A DNA stretch of 32,792 nucleotides from Rhodanobacter lindaniclasticus (GTDB lineage: Bacteria; Pseudomonadota; Gammaproteobacteria; Xanthomonadales; Rhodanobacteraceae). The position numbers and the translations under genes were made by a program. The first letter of the stretch is position 1. Every line of letters starts with the position of its first letter. The stretch covers positions 1-32,792 of the forward strand of contig NZ_MWIO01000066.1 in the NCBI RefSeq assembly GCF_004799035.1, given 5' to 3'. The notes under the pieces are model-generated. The model made no database searches and was not told the DNA's origin. It saw nothing but the letters and a program-made list of their open reading frames with translations. This document shows, one piece after another, positions 23,655 through 32,088 of the stretch.

Positions 23655-25141
23655 GGTGTGGCCGCCGCCCGTGACAGCCAGCCGCCGCGGAAGCCGGCCT
23701 GCTGCAGGCCCTTGCGCACATACGGGTTGCGCTTCATCACTTTCCACACCAGGCCGCTGCGCCAGTTCTCCAGCATCAGCAGGATCGGGCCCTGGTCGAT
23801 GCCCAGGTACTCGGTGTCGACCCAGCCGAAGCTGGGAATCACCAGGCCGGTGCGCAGCGGCGCGTCGGGATCGTGCAGGGTCAGGTTGAACGCGTCGCGG
23901 AAGCCGTACTTGGCGTAGATGTATTTGCCGTAGCGCTGTTTCATGTGCAGGAACTCCGGCACCACCAGGTCCGGCGCGAAGGCGATCGAGCCCAGCGCTG
24001 CCGTGGGCGCGATGGTACCGTCATCGACCACGTGGCGCAGGCCCACGCCGCGCGCGGCATAACCGAAGTAGCGCCGCTCGCGCCCGTCCGTGGCGATGCC
24101 GAAGTGACCCGGGCCGTTGCTGGCCGTCAGCCCCCACAGGTTCTCGCCGTAGCCGGTCCAGCCCGCCGGATTGGCGATCGCGTAGTTGCGTTGCGACAGC
24201 ACCGCATGGCGGCCGTTTTCGAAATAATCCGAATCGTGCTGGTGCATGAAGTCGTCGCGGATGCCGCGGAAGTCGATCCATGCCGCGCTGTACTGGTGGC
24301 CGAACAGCGGGCCGAAGGTCAGGAAGGTTTCGCCGTAGAGCGTGCCCCAGTAGCGCGGGTTGGTGCGCGTCCAGGCCTGCCACGCTTCGGGTTTCAGCGG
24401 GTGGGTGGGCGAGCCCAGCGCCAGGATGTAGAGCAGGTTCGCCTCGCTGTAGCCCTCCCAGTCGTGCGGGATGAACTTGCCGCCGGGGGTCCAGCCCATG
24501 CTGACCAGCGGCGGGCGTGCCTGCATCCACGGCCAGTCGACGCGCTTGTAGAGCATGTCGGCGAGCGCGCGAATCTCTTTTTCCTGCGGCGTGTCGCGGT
24601 CGTAGTACGACTGCGCGAACAGCACGCCACCGAGCAGCAAGGTGGTGTCGATGCTGGACAGCTCGACGGCGCGACCGTGGCGCAAGCCGGTCTGCATGTC
24701 GAGAAAGTGGTAGTAGAAGCCGTGGTAGCCGGTGGCGTCATCCTCGCTGGCGTTCTGCGGCGAGTCGGCGAAGAAGCGCAAGGTCACCAGGGTGCGCTTG
24801 ACCGCCTGGTCGCGGTTGATCCAGCCCCGTTCGGCGCCGATGCCGTAGGCCGTCAGGCCGAAACCCACCGCCGCGATGCTGGAGAACGACTGCCCCGGCC
24901 AGTGGTCCGGTGCCAGCCCGTTGACCGGATTGGCGGTGTCCCAGAAGAACTGGAAGGTGCGGTGTTCCAGCTCGTCCAGTTGCGCCTGCTGGTCGGCGGG
25001 CAGGGCGGTGAAGGCCAGCGGCGCGTGGCGCGTGGCGGTGGTGGTGTCCTGTGCCGCGACGGGCGCGAACGCGCCGAAGGCGGTAAACGCCAGGGTCAGG
25101 ACCAGCGTGGCGAGGAGAGAGCGGAAACGTCGAAGAACCAT
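23651..25141 (-). CDS. Secreted glucoamylase-like glycoside hydrolase (GH144-like, predicted beta-1,2-glucanase)
   Basis: 496 residues. A cleavable signal peptide (1 to about 30, ending APVAAQ) sends it to the periplasm. The domain is the glycoamylase-like fold (PF10091 type): RTFQFFWDTANPVNGLAPDH near 61-80, SSIAAVGFGLTAYGIGAERG (about 86-105), and HDWEGYSEANLLYILALGSP (about 227-246). The last segment is a hallmark motif. Characterised relatives are GH144 endo-beta-1,2-glucanases and the C-terminal domain of cyclic beta-1,2-glucan synthases, so the substrate may be beta-1,2-glucan; that is family inference, not proof. It sits between the halogenase-like gene and the solute-binding protein, whose start it overlaps. 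Confidence 0.85.
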   Translation of the reverse strand: MVLRRFRSLLATLVLTLAFTAFGAFAPVAAQDTTTATRHAPLAFTALPADQQAQLDELEHRTFQFFWDTANPVNGLAPDHWPGQSFSSIAAVGFGLTAYGIGAERGWINRDQAVKRTLVTLRFFADSPQNASEDDATGYHGFYYHFLDMQTGLRHGRAVELSSIDTTLLLGGVLFAQSYYDRDTPQEKEIRALADMLYKRVDWPWMQARPPLVSMGWTPGGKFIPHDWEGYSEANLLYILALGSPTHPLKPEAWQAWTRTNPRYWGTLYGETFLTFGPLFGHQYSAAWIDFRGIRDDFMHQHDSDYFENGRHAVLSQRNYAIANPAGWTGYGENLWGLTASNGPGHFGIATDGRERRYFGYAARGVGLRHVVDDGTIAPTAALGSIAFAPDLVVPEFLHMKQRYGKYIYAKYGFRDAFNLTLHDPDAPLRTGLVIPSFGWVDTEYLGIDQGPILLMLENWRSGLVWKVMKRNPYVRKGLQQAGFRGGWLSRAAATP

Positions 25142-25204
25142 GGGTACAGCCTGTCGTGAAAATGCGGCAGATGCAGGCGCGGTGGCCGCCCGCGGCGAGT
25201 CGTG

Positions 25205-26725
25205 TCAGCCGGCCCTGGCGATCGCGCAGTGACGATCGATGAAGGCCTGGTGGCTGGGCATCACCTCCACACAATCGGCCATCAGCCGGGCCACGTCGTC
25301 GACGAAGCGGTACAGGTCGGTCTCAGGCACCTGGTCGACCAGGGGATGCCAACTGCGCGGCACGATGCCCTGGCCGATCATCACCTGCACCCAGCTGATC
25401 TCGGCGAACAGTTCGTCGGCGTTGCGGAAGAAGCGGCCGCTGTCGGCGAACAGGTCGATATTGTCCTGCAGCGACGGCGGCACCGACATGTGCTGGCACT
25501 GCTGCCAGAACGGCGTGTCCTCGCGCTCGGTGGCGTGGTAATGCAGGATCAGGAAATCGCGGATGCGCTCGGTGTCGAACTTCAGCTGTGCGTTGTAGCG
25601 CTCGCTCAGCACCGGGTCGAAACCGTCGCGCGGGAACAGGCCGAGCAGGCGGGTGATGCCCATCTGGATCAGGTGGATGCCGGTCGATTCCAGCGGCTCC
25701 ATGAAGCCGCCGGACAGGCCGATCGCGACCACGTTGCGGTTCCACAGCTTGCGCCGCATGCCCGCCGTGAAGCGCAGCTGGAACGGCTCGCCCAACGGCC
25801 GGCCCTGGATGTTGCGCAACAGCGTGGCGGTGGCCTCGTCGTCGCTGATGTAGGCACTGGAATAGACGTGGCCGTTGCCGGTGCGATGCTGCAGCGGGAT
25901 GCGCCATTGCCAACCGGCGGCCTGCGCGTTGGCGCGGGTGAACGGCGGCGGTGGACCGACGCTTTCGGTGCGCACGACGACCGCGCGATCGCACGGCAGC
26001 CAGTCCTTGAACTCGATGTAGCCGGTGTGCAGCGCCTGTTCGATCAGCAGGCCGCGGAAACCGGAGCAGTCGATGAACAGGTCGCCGGCGACGACTTCAC
26101 CGCCTTCCAGCACCACCGATTCGACAAAGCCATCGTCGGGCCGCAGCTTGACCTCGGCCACCTTGCCCTCGGTGCGGCGCACCCCGCGCGCCGCGGCGTA
26201 CTCGCGCAGGAAGAGCGCATAGCGGGCGGTGTCCATGTGATAGGCGTACGGGATGTCCGCCAGCGGCGAATCCCGCGGCACGTCGCTGGCCGAAGACATG
26301 AACTTGCCGCGCGGCGCGGCCAGCGTGTGCACGGTGTAGTCGCCCAGCGGCCCGGCGCGGCCGGCGCGGGCGGCCTTCAGCCAGTACTGGTGGAACGGCA
26401 GCAGGCCCAGGCCGCGACCGATGGTGGTGCCGAAGCCGTGGATGTAGGAATCGCCGAGGTGATGCCAGTCGTTCAACTGGATGCCCAGCTTGAAGGTGGC
26501 GCTGGTCCGGCGGATGAACTCGATCTCGTCGATCTGCAGCAGGTTGTTGAACAGCTTCAGGTGCGGCACGGTGGCCTCGCCGACGCCGACCGTGCCGATC
26601 TCGCTCGACTCGACCAGGCGCACCGCGAGCTGAGCGCCGAACGTGCGCGCCAGCGCGGCGGCGGTCATCCAGCCGGCGGTGCCGCCGCCGACGATCACGA
26701 CGTTCCTGATGCACGATTCGGCCAT
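25205..26725 (-). CDS. Tryptophan-halogenase-family flavoprotein in a glycan-uptake operon
   Basis: 506 residues. Flavin-dependent halogenase fold with FAD-binding GGGTAGW (13-19), the lysine that forms the haloamine (Lys79 in SATFKLGIQ), the WxWxIP motif (WQWRIP, 272-277), and Glu346 in MEPLESTGIHL. Lys79 and Glu346 fall at the same numbers as in the PrnA tryptophan 7-halogenase, and no catalytic residue is missing. The ATG at 26723-26725 is preferred over an upstream extension that lacks family similarity. Genes like this recur beside TonB receptors and glycan enzymes in Proteobacteria, with no known role there. The substrate, halide use and flavin-reductase partner are unknown, and no reductase is encoded in the window. 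Confidence 0.93.
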   Translation of the reverse strand: MAESCIRNVVIVGGGTAGWMTAAALARTFGAQLAVRLVESSEIGTVGVGEATVPHLKLFNNLLQIDEIEFIRRTSATFKLGIQLNDWHHLGDSYIHGFGTTIGRGLGLLPFHQYWLKAARAGRAGPLGDYTVHTLAAPRGKFMSSASDVPRDSPLADIPYAYHMDTARYALFLREYAAARGVRRTEGKVAEVKLRPDDGFVESVVLEGGEVVAGDLFIDCSGFRGLLIEQALHTGYIEFKDWLPCDRAVVVRTESVGPPPPFTRANAQAAGWQWRIPLQHRTGNGHVYSSAYISDDEATATLLRNIQGRPLGEPFQLRFTAGMRRKLWNRNVVAIGLSGGFMEPLESTGIHLIQMGITRLLGLFPRDGFDPVLSERYNAQLKFDTERIRDFLILHYHATEREDTPFWQQCQHMSVPPSLQDNIDLFADSGRFFRNADELFAEISWVQVMIGQGIVPRSWHPLVDQVPETDLYRFVDDVARLMADCVEVMPSHQAFIDRHCAIARAG

Positions 26726-26764
26726 GGCGGTTCCGGTGTTGGCGGACGCGACTGCGTGGTCGGT

Positions 26765-26828
26765 GCGCGGCCCGACCGGCGGGCCGCGCGAAGAATGCCG
26801 GCGTGCGGCCGTCTCCGGCCGCACGCCG
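26765..26828 (-). promoter_or_regulatory. Twin hairpins between the TonB receptor and halogenase-like genes
   Basis: GCGCGGCCC/GGGCCGCGC (26765-26773 and 26781-26789) and CGGCGTGCGGCC/GGCCGCACGCCG (26799-26810 and 26817-26828) are both perfect. The second begins six bases after the receptor stop codon. Neither has a T-run. They probably slow 3' decay of the receptor mRNA or lower downstream expression. Confidence 0.65.
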
Positions 26829-26834
26829 CGTGGC

Positions 26835-29800
26835 TCAGAACTTCATGCCGATCTCGAACTTGATCGTGCGCGGCACGAAGGTGATGTTGCCGGTGGGGTT
26901 GTAGGTGACCGGGCTGAGCGTGCCGATCGTGTTGTTGGGGAACATCAGGTCGCTGTAGTTCTTGAAGTTGAAGGCGTTCATCAGATCCAGGCGGCCATAG
27001 AAATCCAGACCGTGCACGTCGAAGTGCTTGGTCGCCTGGAAGTCCACGCTGCGGTAGCCGAAGATCTTGCCGCCGAGCAGGAACTTGCCGTTGCCCTGCG
27101 GTTCGGTGCCGTAGGGTGCGCAGCGACTGCCGCTGGGGAACAACTGGCCGGATGCGCCGGAGTAGCAGGCGAAGCCGTTGAACGGGATCGGCGTGGCCAG
27201 GGTCAGCTTGGCCGACACGGTGATGCCCCACGGGCCGTCGATCACGCCGGTGGCCACGAAGCGGTGCTTGGCCGCCGCGTTGGACAGGATGTACGGGTAA
27301 TCCTGGATCGTCGCCGCGTCGAACGCGTAGTGTTCGTTGATGTCGCGGTTCTGCTTGGCGTCGGTATAGGTGTAGGCGAAGGTGGCGCCCCAGCGCGATT
27401 CGGGCGTGTACGGCTTGGTCGCCGACAGCAGCACCTGGGTGGTGCGCGTGCCGATGCCGTTGTTGCCCACGATCAGGCTGCCGAAGCCGGGCACGCCGTT
27501 GCCCCACGGCTGGCTGGCGTTCTTCCAGAAGCTGCCGTCCGGGTAGCGGTTGCCCAGCGTGAAGGCAAAGCCGTCGTGGCTGATCACGCGGGTTACCGTG
27601 GCGTCGGTCTGCCAGTCGCCCAGGCGGTTGGCCATGCCGATGCTGAACTGGTCGGAGTACGGCGCCTTGAGGTGGTTGTTGAGCACGTCGATCTCGGTAC
27701 CGGCGTTGCTGGCCGAGGCCAGTTGCTGCACGTTCGACAAGCCGTTGAGGTAGGCCGGATCGAACGGCACGCACGGCGTGCGGCCCTGGTAGCACAGTCC
27801 GGTGACCGGGTCGGCGAAGTAGAAGCGGAACTGCGGCAGCGCGGCCTTGGTGGTTTCCAGCTGCAAGTAGTTGTAGAGGTCGCGGTCGTAGGAGCGGCCG
27901 GCGCCGCCGTGGATCACGTGTGCCTGGTCAGCATCGATGTCGTAGGAGAAGCCCAGCCGCGGCTGCCACTCGCCCTTGTAGGCGCTGCGGTTGTGGCCGT
28001 TGCTGATGTAGTCGTTGACATCGATGCCGCCCTTGGCCAGCGACTGCGCGTAGGTCTGTCCGGCCGGTGCGTTCGGGTCCTGGCTGTTGAACGCCGCCAC
28101 CACGTTGGCCGGGGTGACGAAGTCGAGATAGGACGGCGTGCTCTCGTAGTCCCAGCGCACACCGAGGTTCAGGATCAGGTGCTCGTTGATCGCCCAGTCA
28201 TCCTGGATATAGGCGCCGAACTGCTTGTCCTTGGTGGTCACCGTGGGCGACAGTCCCAGGCCGGTGACCGGCTTGGTGAAGAACACCTGATAGGGCTGCG
28301 CGTTGGTGCCGGTGGGCGTGACGTCGTAATAGAACTGCGGATTGACGTCGGCCGCATCGGCGGAGTGCAGCGTGACCCACTTCTGCTTCACGCCCAGCTT
28401 GATGACGTGGTCGCCGTGCCACTGCAGGTCGTTGAAGGTGAGGTTGTCCTCGATCGCCGGACCCTTCTGCCCCTTGTTCTGCGTGGCCAGCGGGTTGGCC
28501 GCGCCGGTGTTGATCAGGGTGGCGGTCTGGTTGGCCGCGGGCTGGTAGGTGTAGATGGCGCCGTTGCCGTAGTTCAGCGCGGTGGGCGCGTAGTTGGAGT
28601 CCTCGTAGGTGGCCAGCAGTTCATTGAAGTACGAATAGCCGCTGTGCTGCCAGCGCAGGTCGTAGCGCTTGTCGTCGTTGACCACCGAGAAGCTGGCCGA
28701 TTTCGCGTTCTGGCCGCCGATGCCGCCGCTCTGGTCCTCCTTGCGGATCTGCGCGCTCAGCTCGAAGCGGTCGCGGTCGGTCGGCTCCCAGTCAACCTTG
28801 CCGAAATACAGGTTCTCGGTGAACGGGATGTTGGCCGGGCCGAACTGGCTGGCGATGTCGGCCGGCAAACCGGGAATCGCCGGCACCGCGTCGGCCGCGG
28901 GCACCACGGTGATCGGCCGGTCGAAGCGCTTGCCTTCGTAGGTGATGAAGAAGTGCGCCTTGTCCTGCACGATCGGCCCGCCCAGCGCAAAGCCGAACTC
29001 CTTCTCGTCCGAGGGCGTCTTCTTGTTCGCCGCGTTCTCGCTCGGCGTGCGCGCGCGGTACTTGTCGCTGGTGTAGCGGCCGAACACCTCGCCGTGGAAC
29101 TCATTGGTGCCGGACTTGGTCTGCGCGGTCACCGCGGCGCTGGAGATCTGGCCGTACTCCGCCTTGTAATTGGAGGTGATCACCTTGTACTCGCCGATCG
29201 CCAACTGCGGGAACGGGTTGCCCTGGGTGGCGAACTGGCCGCTGGGGCCGCCGAACAAGTAGCTCTTCTGGCCTACGCCGTCGATGTAGACGTTGGTCGA
29301 AGCGTCGTTCTGCGCACCGCCGCGCAGCGAGGTGTTGCCATTGGAACCGACCGAAAACACCATGCCCGGCACGGTGTCGGCGAACTCCAGGAAGTTGCGC
29401 GTCAGCTGCGGAATGGTGTCGATCTGATGCAGCGACACGGTCGAGCCCACCTCCGGCGTGGTCACGTCGGGCAGCACGCTGGCCGTCACCGTGACGCCGC
29501 CGAGCGTCACCGCGTTGGCGGCGCTGGGCGCCGCGCTGGTGAAGTTCAGGGTGGAGGTGGAGGCGACCGTGAGGGTCACGGTCTGTGCCGTGCCCGGGCC
29601 GGCGTCGATGCGCCAGGTGCCTGGCTGCAGGCCGGTGATCGCGTAGCTGCCGTCGGCGCTGGAGGTGGTCTGACGGGTGCTGCCGGTGGCCGGGTTGACC
29701 GCGGTGACCTGGGTGTTCGGCGCCGCCTTGCCGCGCAAGGTGGCGTACGCGGCCTGTGCGAACGAGGTGCCCGGCAGCGCCACCAGCGAGGTGACGGCGG

Positions 29801-29852
29801 TGCCGATCAATCCGGCCAGCAGGTTCTTCTTGAAGTGCGTTGAAGTTTTCAT
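26835..29852 (-). CDS. TonB-dependent receptor, Oar-like, with N-terminal carboxypeptidase-regulatory-like domain
   Basis: 1005 residues. A signal peptide (1 to about 34, SFAQA/A) is followed by a Cna-B-like beta-sandwich (about 36-105: AVNPATGSTRQTTSSADGSY, TGLQPGTWRID), a TonB-box-like GGVTVTAS (118-125), the plug domain (LRGGAQNDASTNVYIDGVGQ) and a 22-stranded outer-membrane barrel ending in Phe (IGMKF). The Oar-like plug has TKSGTNEFHGEVFGRY. Imports a substrate too large for porins using proton-motive energy, here presumably an oligosaccharide. The start has a strong GGGGAGGGGAG site upstream. It lies 32 bases after the LacI regulator and is the largest gene in the operon. Confidence 0.93.
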   Translation of the reverse strand: MKTSTHFKKNLLAGLIGTAVTSLVALPGTSFAQAAYATLRGKAAPNTQVTAVNPATGSTRQTTSSADGSYAITGLQPGTWRIDAGPGTAQTVTLTVASTSTLNFTSAAPSAANAVTLGGVTVTASVLPDVTTPEVGSTVSLHQIDTIPQLTRNFLEFADTVPGMVFSVGSNGNTSLRGGAQNDASTNVYIDGVGQKSYLFGGPSGQFATQGNPFPQLAIGEYKVITSNYKAEYGQISSAAVTAQTKSGTNEFHGEVFGRYTSDKYRARTPSENAANKKTPSDEKEFGFALGGPIVQDKAHFFITYEGKRFDRPITVVPAADAVPAIPGLPADIASQFGPANIPFTENLYFGKVDWEPTDRDRFELSAQIRKEDQSGGIGGQNAKSASFSVVNDDKRYDLRWQHSGYSYFNELLATYEDSNYAPTALNYGNGAIYTYQPAANQTATLINTGAANPLATQNKGQKGPAIEDNLTFNDLQWHGDHVIKLGVKQKWVTLHSADAADVNPQFYYDVTPTGTNAQPYQVFFTKPVTGLGLSPTVTTKDKQFGAYIQDDWAINEHLILNLGVRWDYESTPSYLDFVTPANVVAAFNSQDPNAPAGQTYAQSLAKGGIDVNDYISNGHNRSAYKGEWQPRLGFSYDIDADQAHVIHGGAGRSYDRDLYNYLQLETTKAALPQFRFYFADPVTGLCYQGRTPCVPFDPAYLNGLSNVQQLASASNAGTEIDVLNNHLKAPYSDQFSIGMANRLGDWQTDATVTRVISHDGFAFTLGNRYPDGSFWKNASQPWGNGVPGFGSLIVGNNGIGTRTTQVLLSATKPYTPESRWGATFAYTYTDAKQNRDINEHYAFDAATIQDYPYILSNAAAKHRFVATGVIDGPWGITVSAKLTLATPIPFNGFACYSGASGQLFPSGSRCAPYGTEPQGNGKFLLGGKIFGYRSVDFQATKHFDVHGLDFYGRLDLMNAFNFKNYSDLMFPNNTIGTLSPVTYNPTGNITFVPRTIKFEIGMKF

Positions 29853-29884
29853 CGCTCCCCTCCCCGGGCAGCTTGCTGAGACGT

Positions 29885-30904
29885 TCAGGAGTTCTGTTCT
29901 GGTTTGTTTCCGCCGCAGGTGTCGCGAACCACGATTTCAAAACCGAGCGTGTCGGCGGAAGGTGTTTCCTGCCCGGGGTGTTCGACGACGTCGGCCAGGC
30001 GCTCCAGCGCGAGACGACCGAAGTCGGCAATGCGCACGCGCACCGTGGTCAGGGCCGGTGTCACGTAGCGGGTGATCGGGATATCGTCAAAGCCGGCCAG
30101 CGCGATGTCCTCCGGCACCCGCGCGCCGGCGTCCTTGAACGCCGCCAGGCAGCCCACCGCCATCATGTCGTTGGCGGCGAACACGGCCGCCGGCCGCTTC
30201 GTCCGCGCCAGCAGCTGCTGGCCGGCGCGATAGCCCGATTCCTCGGTGAAGTCGCCGGCCACCACGGTCAATGCCGCGCGCGGGGCGTATCTGGCCATCG
30301 CCTCGCGATAGCCGCGCTCGCGTTCGCTGGCGTCGAAGTTGCCGGGCGGCCCGGCGATCAGCGCCACGCTGCGATGGCCGGCCTGCAGCAGGTGCCGCAC
30401 CATCGCCACCGCGCCGCCGTGGTTGTCGATGTTGATCACGTGGAACGCCGGCCCGCTCACCGCGCTGTTGAGCAGCACCACCGGCAGCGCCTTGGGCAGG
30501 TTGGCCCGCAGGAACGCCGTGTCGACCCGTTCGGACAGGATCAGCAGGCCGTCTACGCGCCCCTGCATCGAGCGCACCGCCGCCGCCGCTTCGGTCGCGC
30601 CACCGTGCGAGCTGGATACCAGCAGGTGCAGGCCGCGCGCACGCGCCGCCAGATCGATGCCGCGGATCAACTCGGAAAAGAACTCGCCGTACAGGTCGGG
30701 CAGCAGGGCGCCGACAGTGTGCGTGCGGCGGGTGATCAGCATGCGCGCCGCTGCATGCGGGATGTACTGCAGGCGCTCGGCGGCGGCGTGGATGCGCGCG
30801 CTGGTGGCCGCGGTGACGCCGCCGCCGCCATTGAGCGCGCGCGACACCGAGGCCACCGACACCCGGGCCTCGCGCGCCACGTCTTTGATGGTTGCTGCCG
30901 CCAT
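29885..30904 (-). CDS. LacI family transcriptional regulator
   Basis: 339 residues. N-terminal helix-turn-helix TIKDVAREARVSVASVSRAL (5-24) and hinge helix IPHAAARMLITRRT, followed by a periplasmic-binding-protein-like sensor (VGALLPDLYGEFFSELIRGI; ending VPEDIALAGFDDIP). LacI-family proteins of this type respond to the sugar imported by the operon they precede. It is the first gene of the unit, and a LacI-type operator overlaps its own predicted promoter, indicating autoregulation. The effector is unknown, possibly a beta-linked disaccharide released by the glucanase. Confidence 0.94.
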   Translation of the reverse strand: MAAATIKDVAREARVSVASVSRALNGGGGVTAATSARIHAAAERLQYIPHAAARMLITRRTHTVGALLPDLYGEFFSELIRGIDLAARARGLHLLVSSSHGGATEAAAAVRSMQGRVDGLLILSERVDTAFLRANLPKALPVVLLNSAVSGPAFHVINIDNHGGAVAMVRHLLQAGHRSVALIAGPPGNFDASERERGYREAMARYAPRAALTVVAGDFTEESGYRAGQQLLARTKRPAAVFAANDMMAVGCLAAFKDAGARVPEDIALAGFDDIPITRYVTPALTTVRVRIADFGRLALERLADVVEHPGQETPSADTLGFEIVVRDTCGGNKPEQNS

Positions 30905-30945
30905 GGGAATGTTTCCGCCGGGTTCGCCAACCCTTGGGTGGCGCC

Positions 30946-30975
30946 AACGTAAACGTTTTCATGCGGACTTGTAAA
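30946..30975 (-). promoter_or_regulatory. Predicted promoter and LacI-type operator of the glycan operon
   Basis: On the minus strand, TTTACA (30970-30975) and TACGTT (30946-30951) are spaced by 18 bases and can serve as -35 and -10. Between and over them lies TGAAAACGTTTACG (30948-30961), centred on the perfect palindrome AAACGTTT. It matches the LacI/CcpA-type pattern TGnAAnCGnTnnC. Binding would block the -10 element. It lies about 45 bases upstream of the LacI start. Confidence 0.65.
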
Positions 30976-31338
30976 GGGCTTGTTGCGGCGACTTGTGCTG
31001 CGTCGCAGCAGCGCGCAGGCGGTAGCCCGGCGGGAAATCCCGGCGAAACGTCAGAGCGGCCCGCTTGCCGATCCAGGCACTGCCTTGCTGCGCCACGGCA
31101 ACGGCATGCGGCGCCGACGGGCCGGCGTGGTCGATCGGCCGCCCCCTCGAACGTGACGGACGCCACGCCGCTGCGCCTTGGCTGCGGATACCCCGTGTTT
31201 TGGCAAGTTCGATGCTTGATTCCCGGGGAAGGAGGAAAAGCGGGCCGCGCGCGACCGAACCGGAGTGAAAACTGACGCAGCGCGGCCGTTCGTGTCCTCC
31301 CGTGTCGTCGACAGCTTCACCGATCCGACGACGCGCTC

Positions 31339-31367
31339 TTGACTTGTTTTCGGCGTCTTGTTAAAGA
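31339..31367 (+). promoter_or_regulatory. Sigma-70-like promoter pair upstream of the SPFH-like gene
   Basis: TTGACT (31339-31344) and TAAAGA (31362-31367) are separated by the optimal 17 bases. They lie about 110 bases before the gene's ATG, implying a leader of about 100 bases. Confidence 0.45.
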
Positions 31368-31379
31368 TTCATCCGCGCG

Positions 31380-31394
31380 TTAAACCGCGGTTAA
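31380..31394. promoter_or_regulatory. Palindrome just downstream of the promoter
   Basis: TTAAACCGCGGTTAA contains a perfect AACCGCGGTT (31383-31392), outer TTAA pairs on both sides, and lies at or just beyond the predicted start of transcription. Possible repressor site; the factor is unknown. Confidence 0.35.
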
Positions 31395-31475
31395 GTCACA
31401 CAGAGTCAATCGATTGTATCCTTCAGTTCCAGTATCAGAAGAATAAACCAGCTTCAAGTTACTGATTTCACGACC

Positions 31476-31931
31476 ATGACCATGCTGTCCACCCTCATCG
31501 TTGCCTTGCTCGCCGTGCTGCTCGCCAGCGCCGTGCGGCGCGTGCCGGAAGGTCTGGTCTACAGCGTCTACCGTCATGGCAAGCCGCGCCGGCTGCTGCC
31601 GGCGGGCACGCACCTGGTGCTGCCGCTGCTCGACCGGGTGGCGCACAAGATCAACCTGTCCGGCCAGACCTTGCAGTTGCAGGCGCCGATGGGGCCGCGC
31701 GACGTGCGCGGCACGGTGTACTGGCAGGTGCTGGAGCCGGAGCGCGCCGACGCCGTGTTCGAGCAGGTCGACCAGCTGATCCGCCATGGCGCGCAGGCCG
31801 CGCTGCGCGACGAACCCGCCGCCGAGGCGATCGATCGGCGCGATCTGGGCGCGCGGGTCAAGCAATCGTTGAATCACGTGCTGCGCGAGCGCGGCATGAT
31901 GGTCACCCGGGTCGATCTCGACGCCGCCTGA
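31476..31931 (+). CDS. Short SPFH/band-7-like membrane protein
   Basis: 151 residues. An N-terminal membrane helix (about 4-19, LSTLIVALLAVLLASA) is followed by RRVPEGLVYSVYRHGKPRRL and LPAGTHLVLPLLDRVAHKINL, typical of the beginning of stomatin/HflC-type SPFH domains. QLIRHGAQAALRDEP and GARVKQSLNHVLRERGMMVT resemble its later helix-strand part. Typical SPFH proteins are about twice as long; this one stops soon after that region with no frameshift evident, so it is either a minimal variant or a C-terminally shortened gene. Alternative ATG at 31482. No clear ribosome-binding site. Confidence 0.68.
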   Translation: MTMLSTLIVALLAVLLASAVRRVPEGLVYSVYRHGKPRRLLPAGTHLVLPLLDRVAHKINLSGQTLQLQAPMGPRDVRGTVYWQVLEPERADAVFEQVDQLIRHGAQAALRDEPAAEAIDRRDLGARVKQSLNHVLRERGMMVTRVDLDAA

Positions 31932-31992
31932 GCATCGCATCGCGCCAGGCGCCCGCAGAGCGCCGCGCCGCAGGGGATTTGCTCCACTTCGA

Positions 31993-32016
31993 GCCCGCTT
32001 CGGCGGGCTTTCTTTT
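31993..32016 (+). terminator. Intrinsic terminator after the SPFH-like gene
   Basis: GCCCGC (31993-31998), loop TTCG, GCGGGC (32003-32008), then TTTCTTTT. The stem is the same as that of the prlC terminator. Confidence 0.85.
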
Positions 32017-32088
32017 GCGCCGCCTGCTGGCATTGCGCCCGGCTTGCCGGGATACTTGCCGACCGCTTTCCCACAGGATCGATGGCCG

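Larger units (their letters stand above)
30976..31475. other. 500-base intergenic region without a recognisable gene
   Basis: No open frame here has family resemblance or plausible composition; no tRNA or rRNA feature is seen. A comparatively AT-rich stretch (about 31335-31475) with a promoter-like pair precedes the SPFH-like gene. The segment 31000-31330 is GC-rich with several short palindromes but nothing I can assign; an unannotated small RNA cannot be excluded. Confidence 0.4.

Noticed and set aside
26643..29843. A 1066-codon open frame on the plus strand opposite the TonB receptor
   Set aside because: Composition is rich in Val, Gly, Arg and His typical of antisense reading in high-GC DNA; the minus-strand receptor has full domain structure.
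31015..31045. A REP-like element suggested by GTAG followed by CCCGGCGGGAAATCCCGGCG
   Set aside because: The arms are mainly direct repeats of CCCGGCG with only a four-base inverted stem, so it does not form a convincing REP hairpin.
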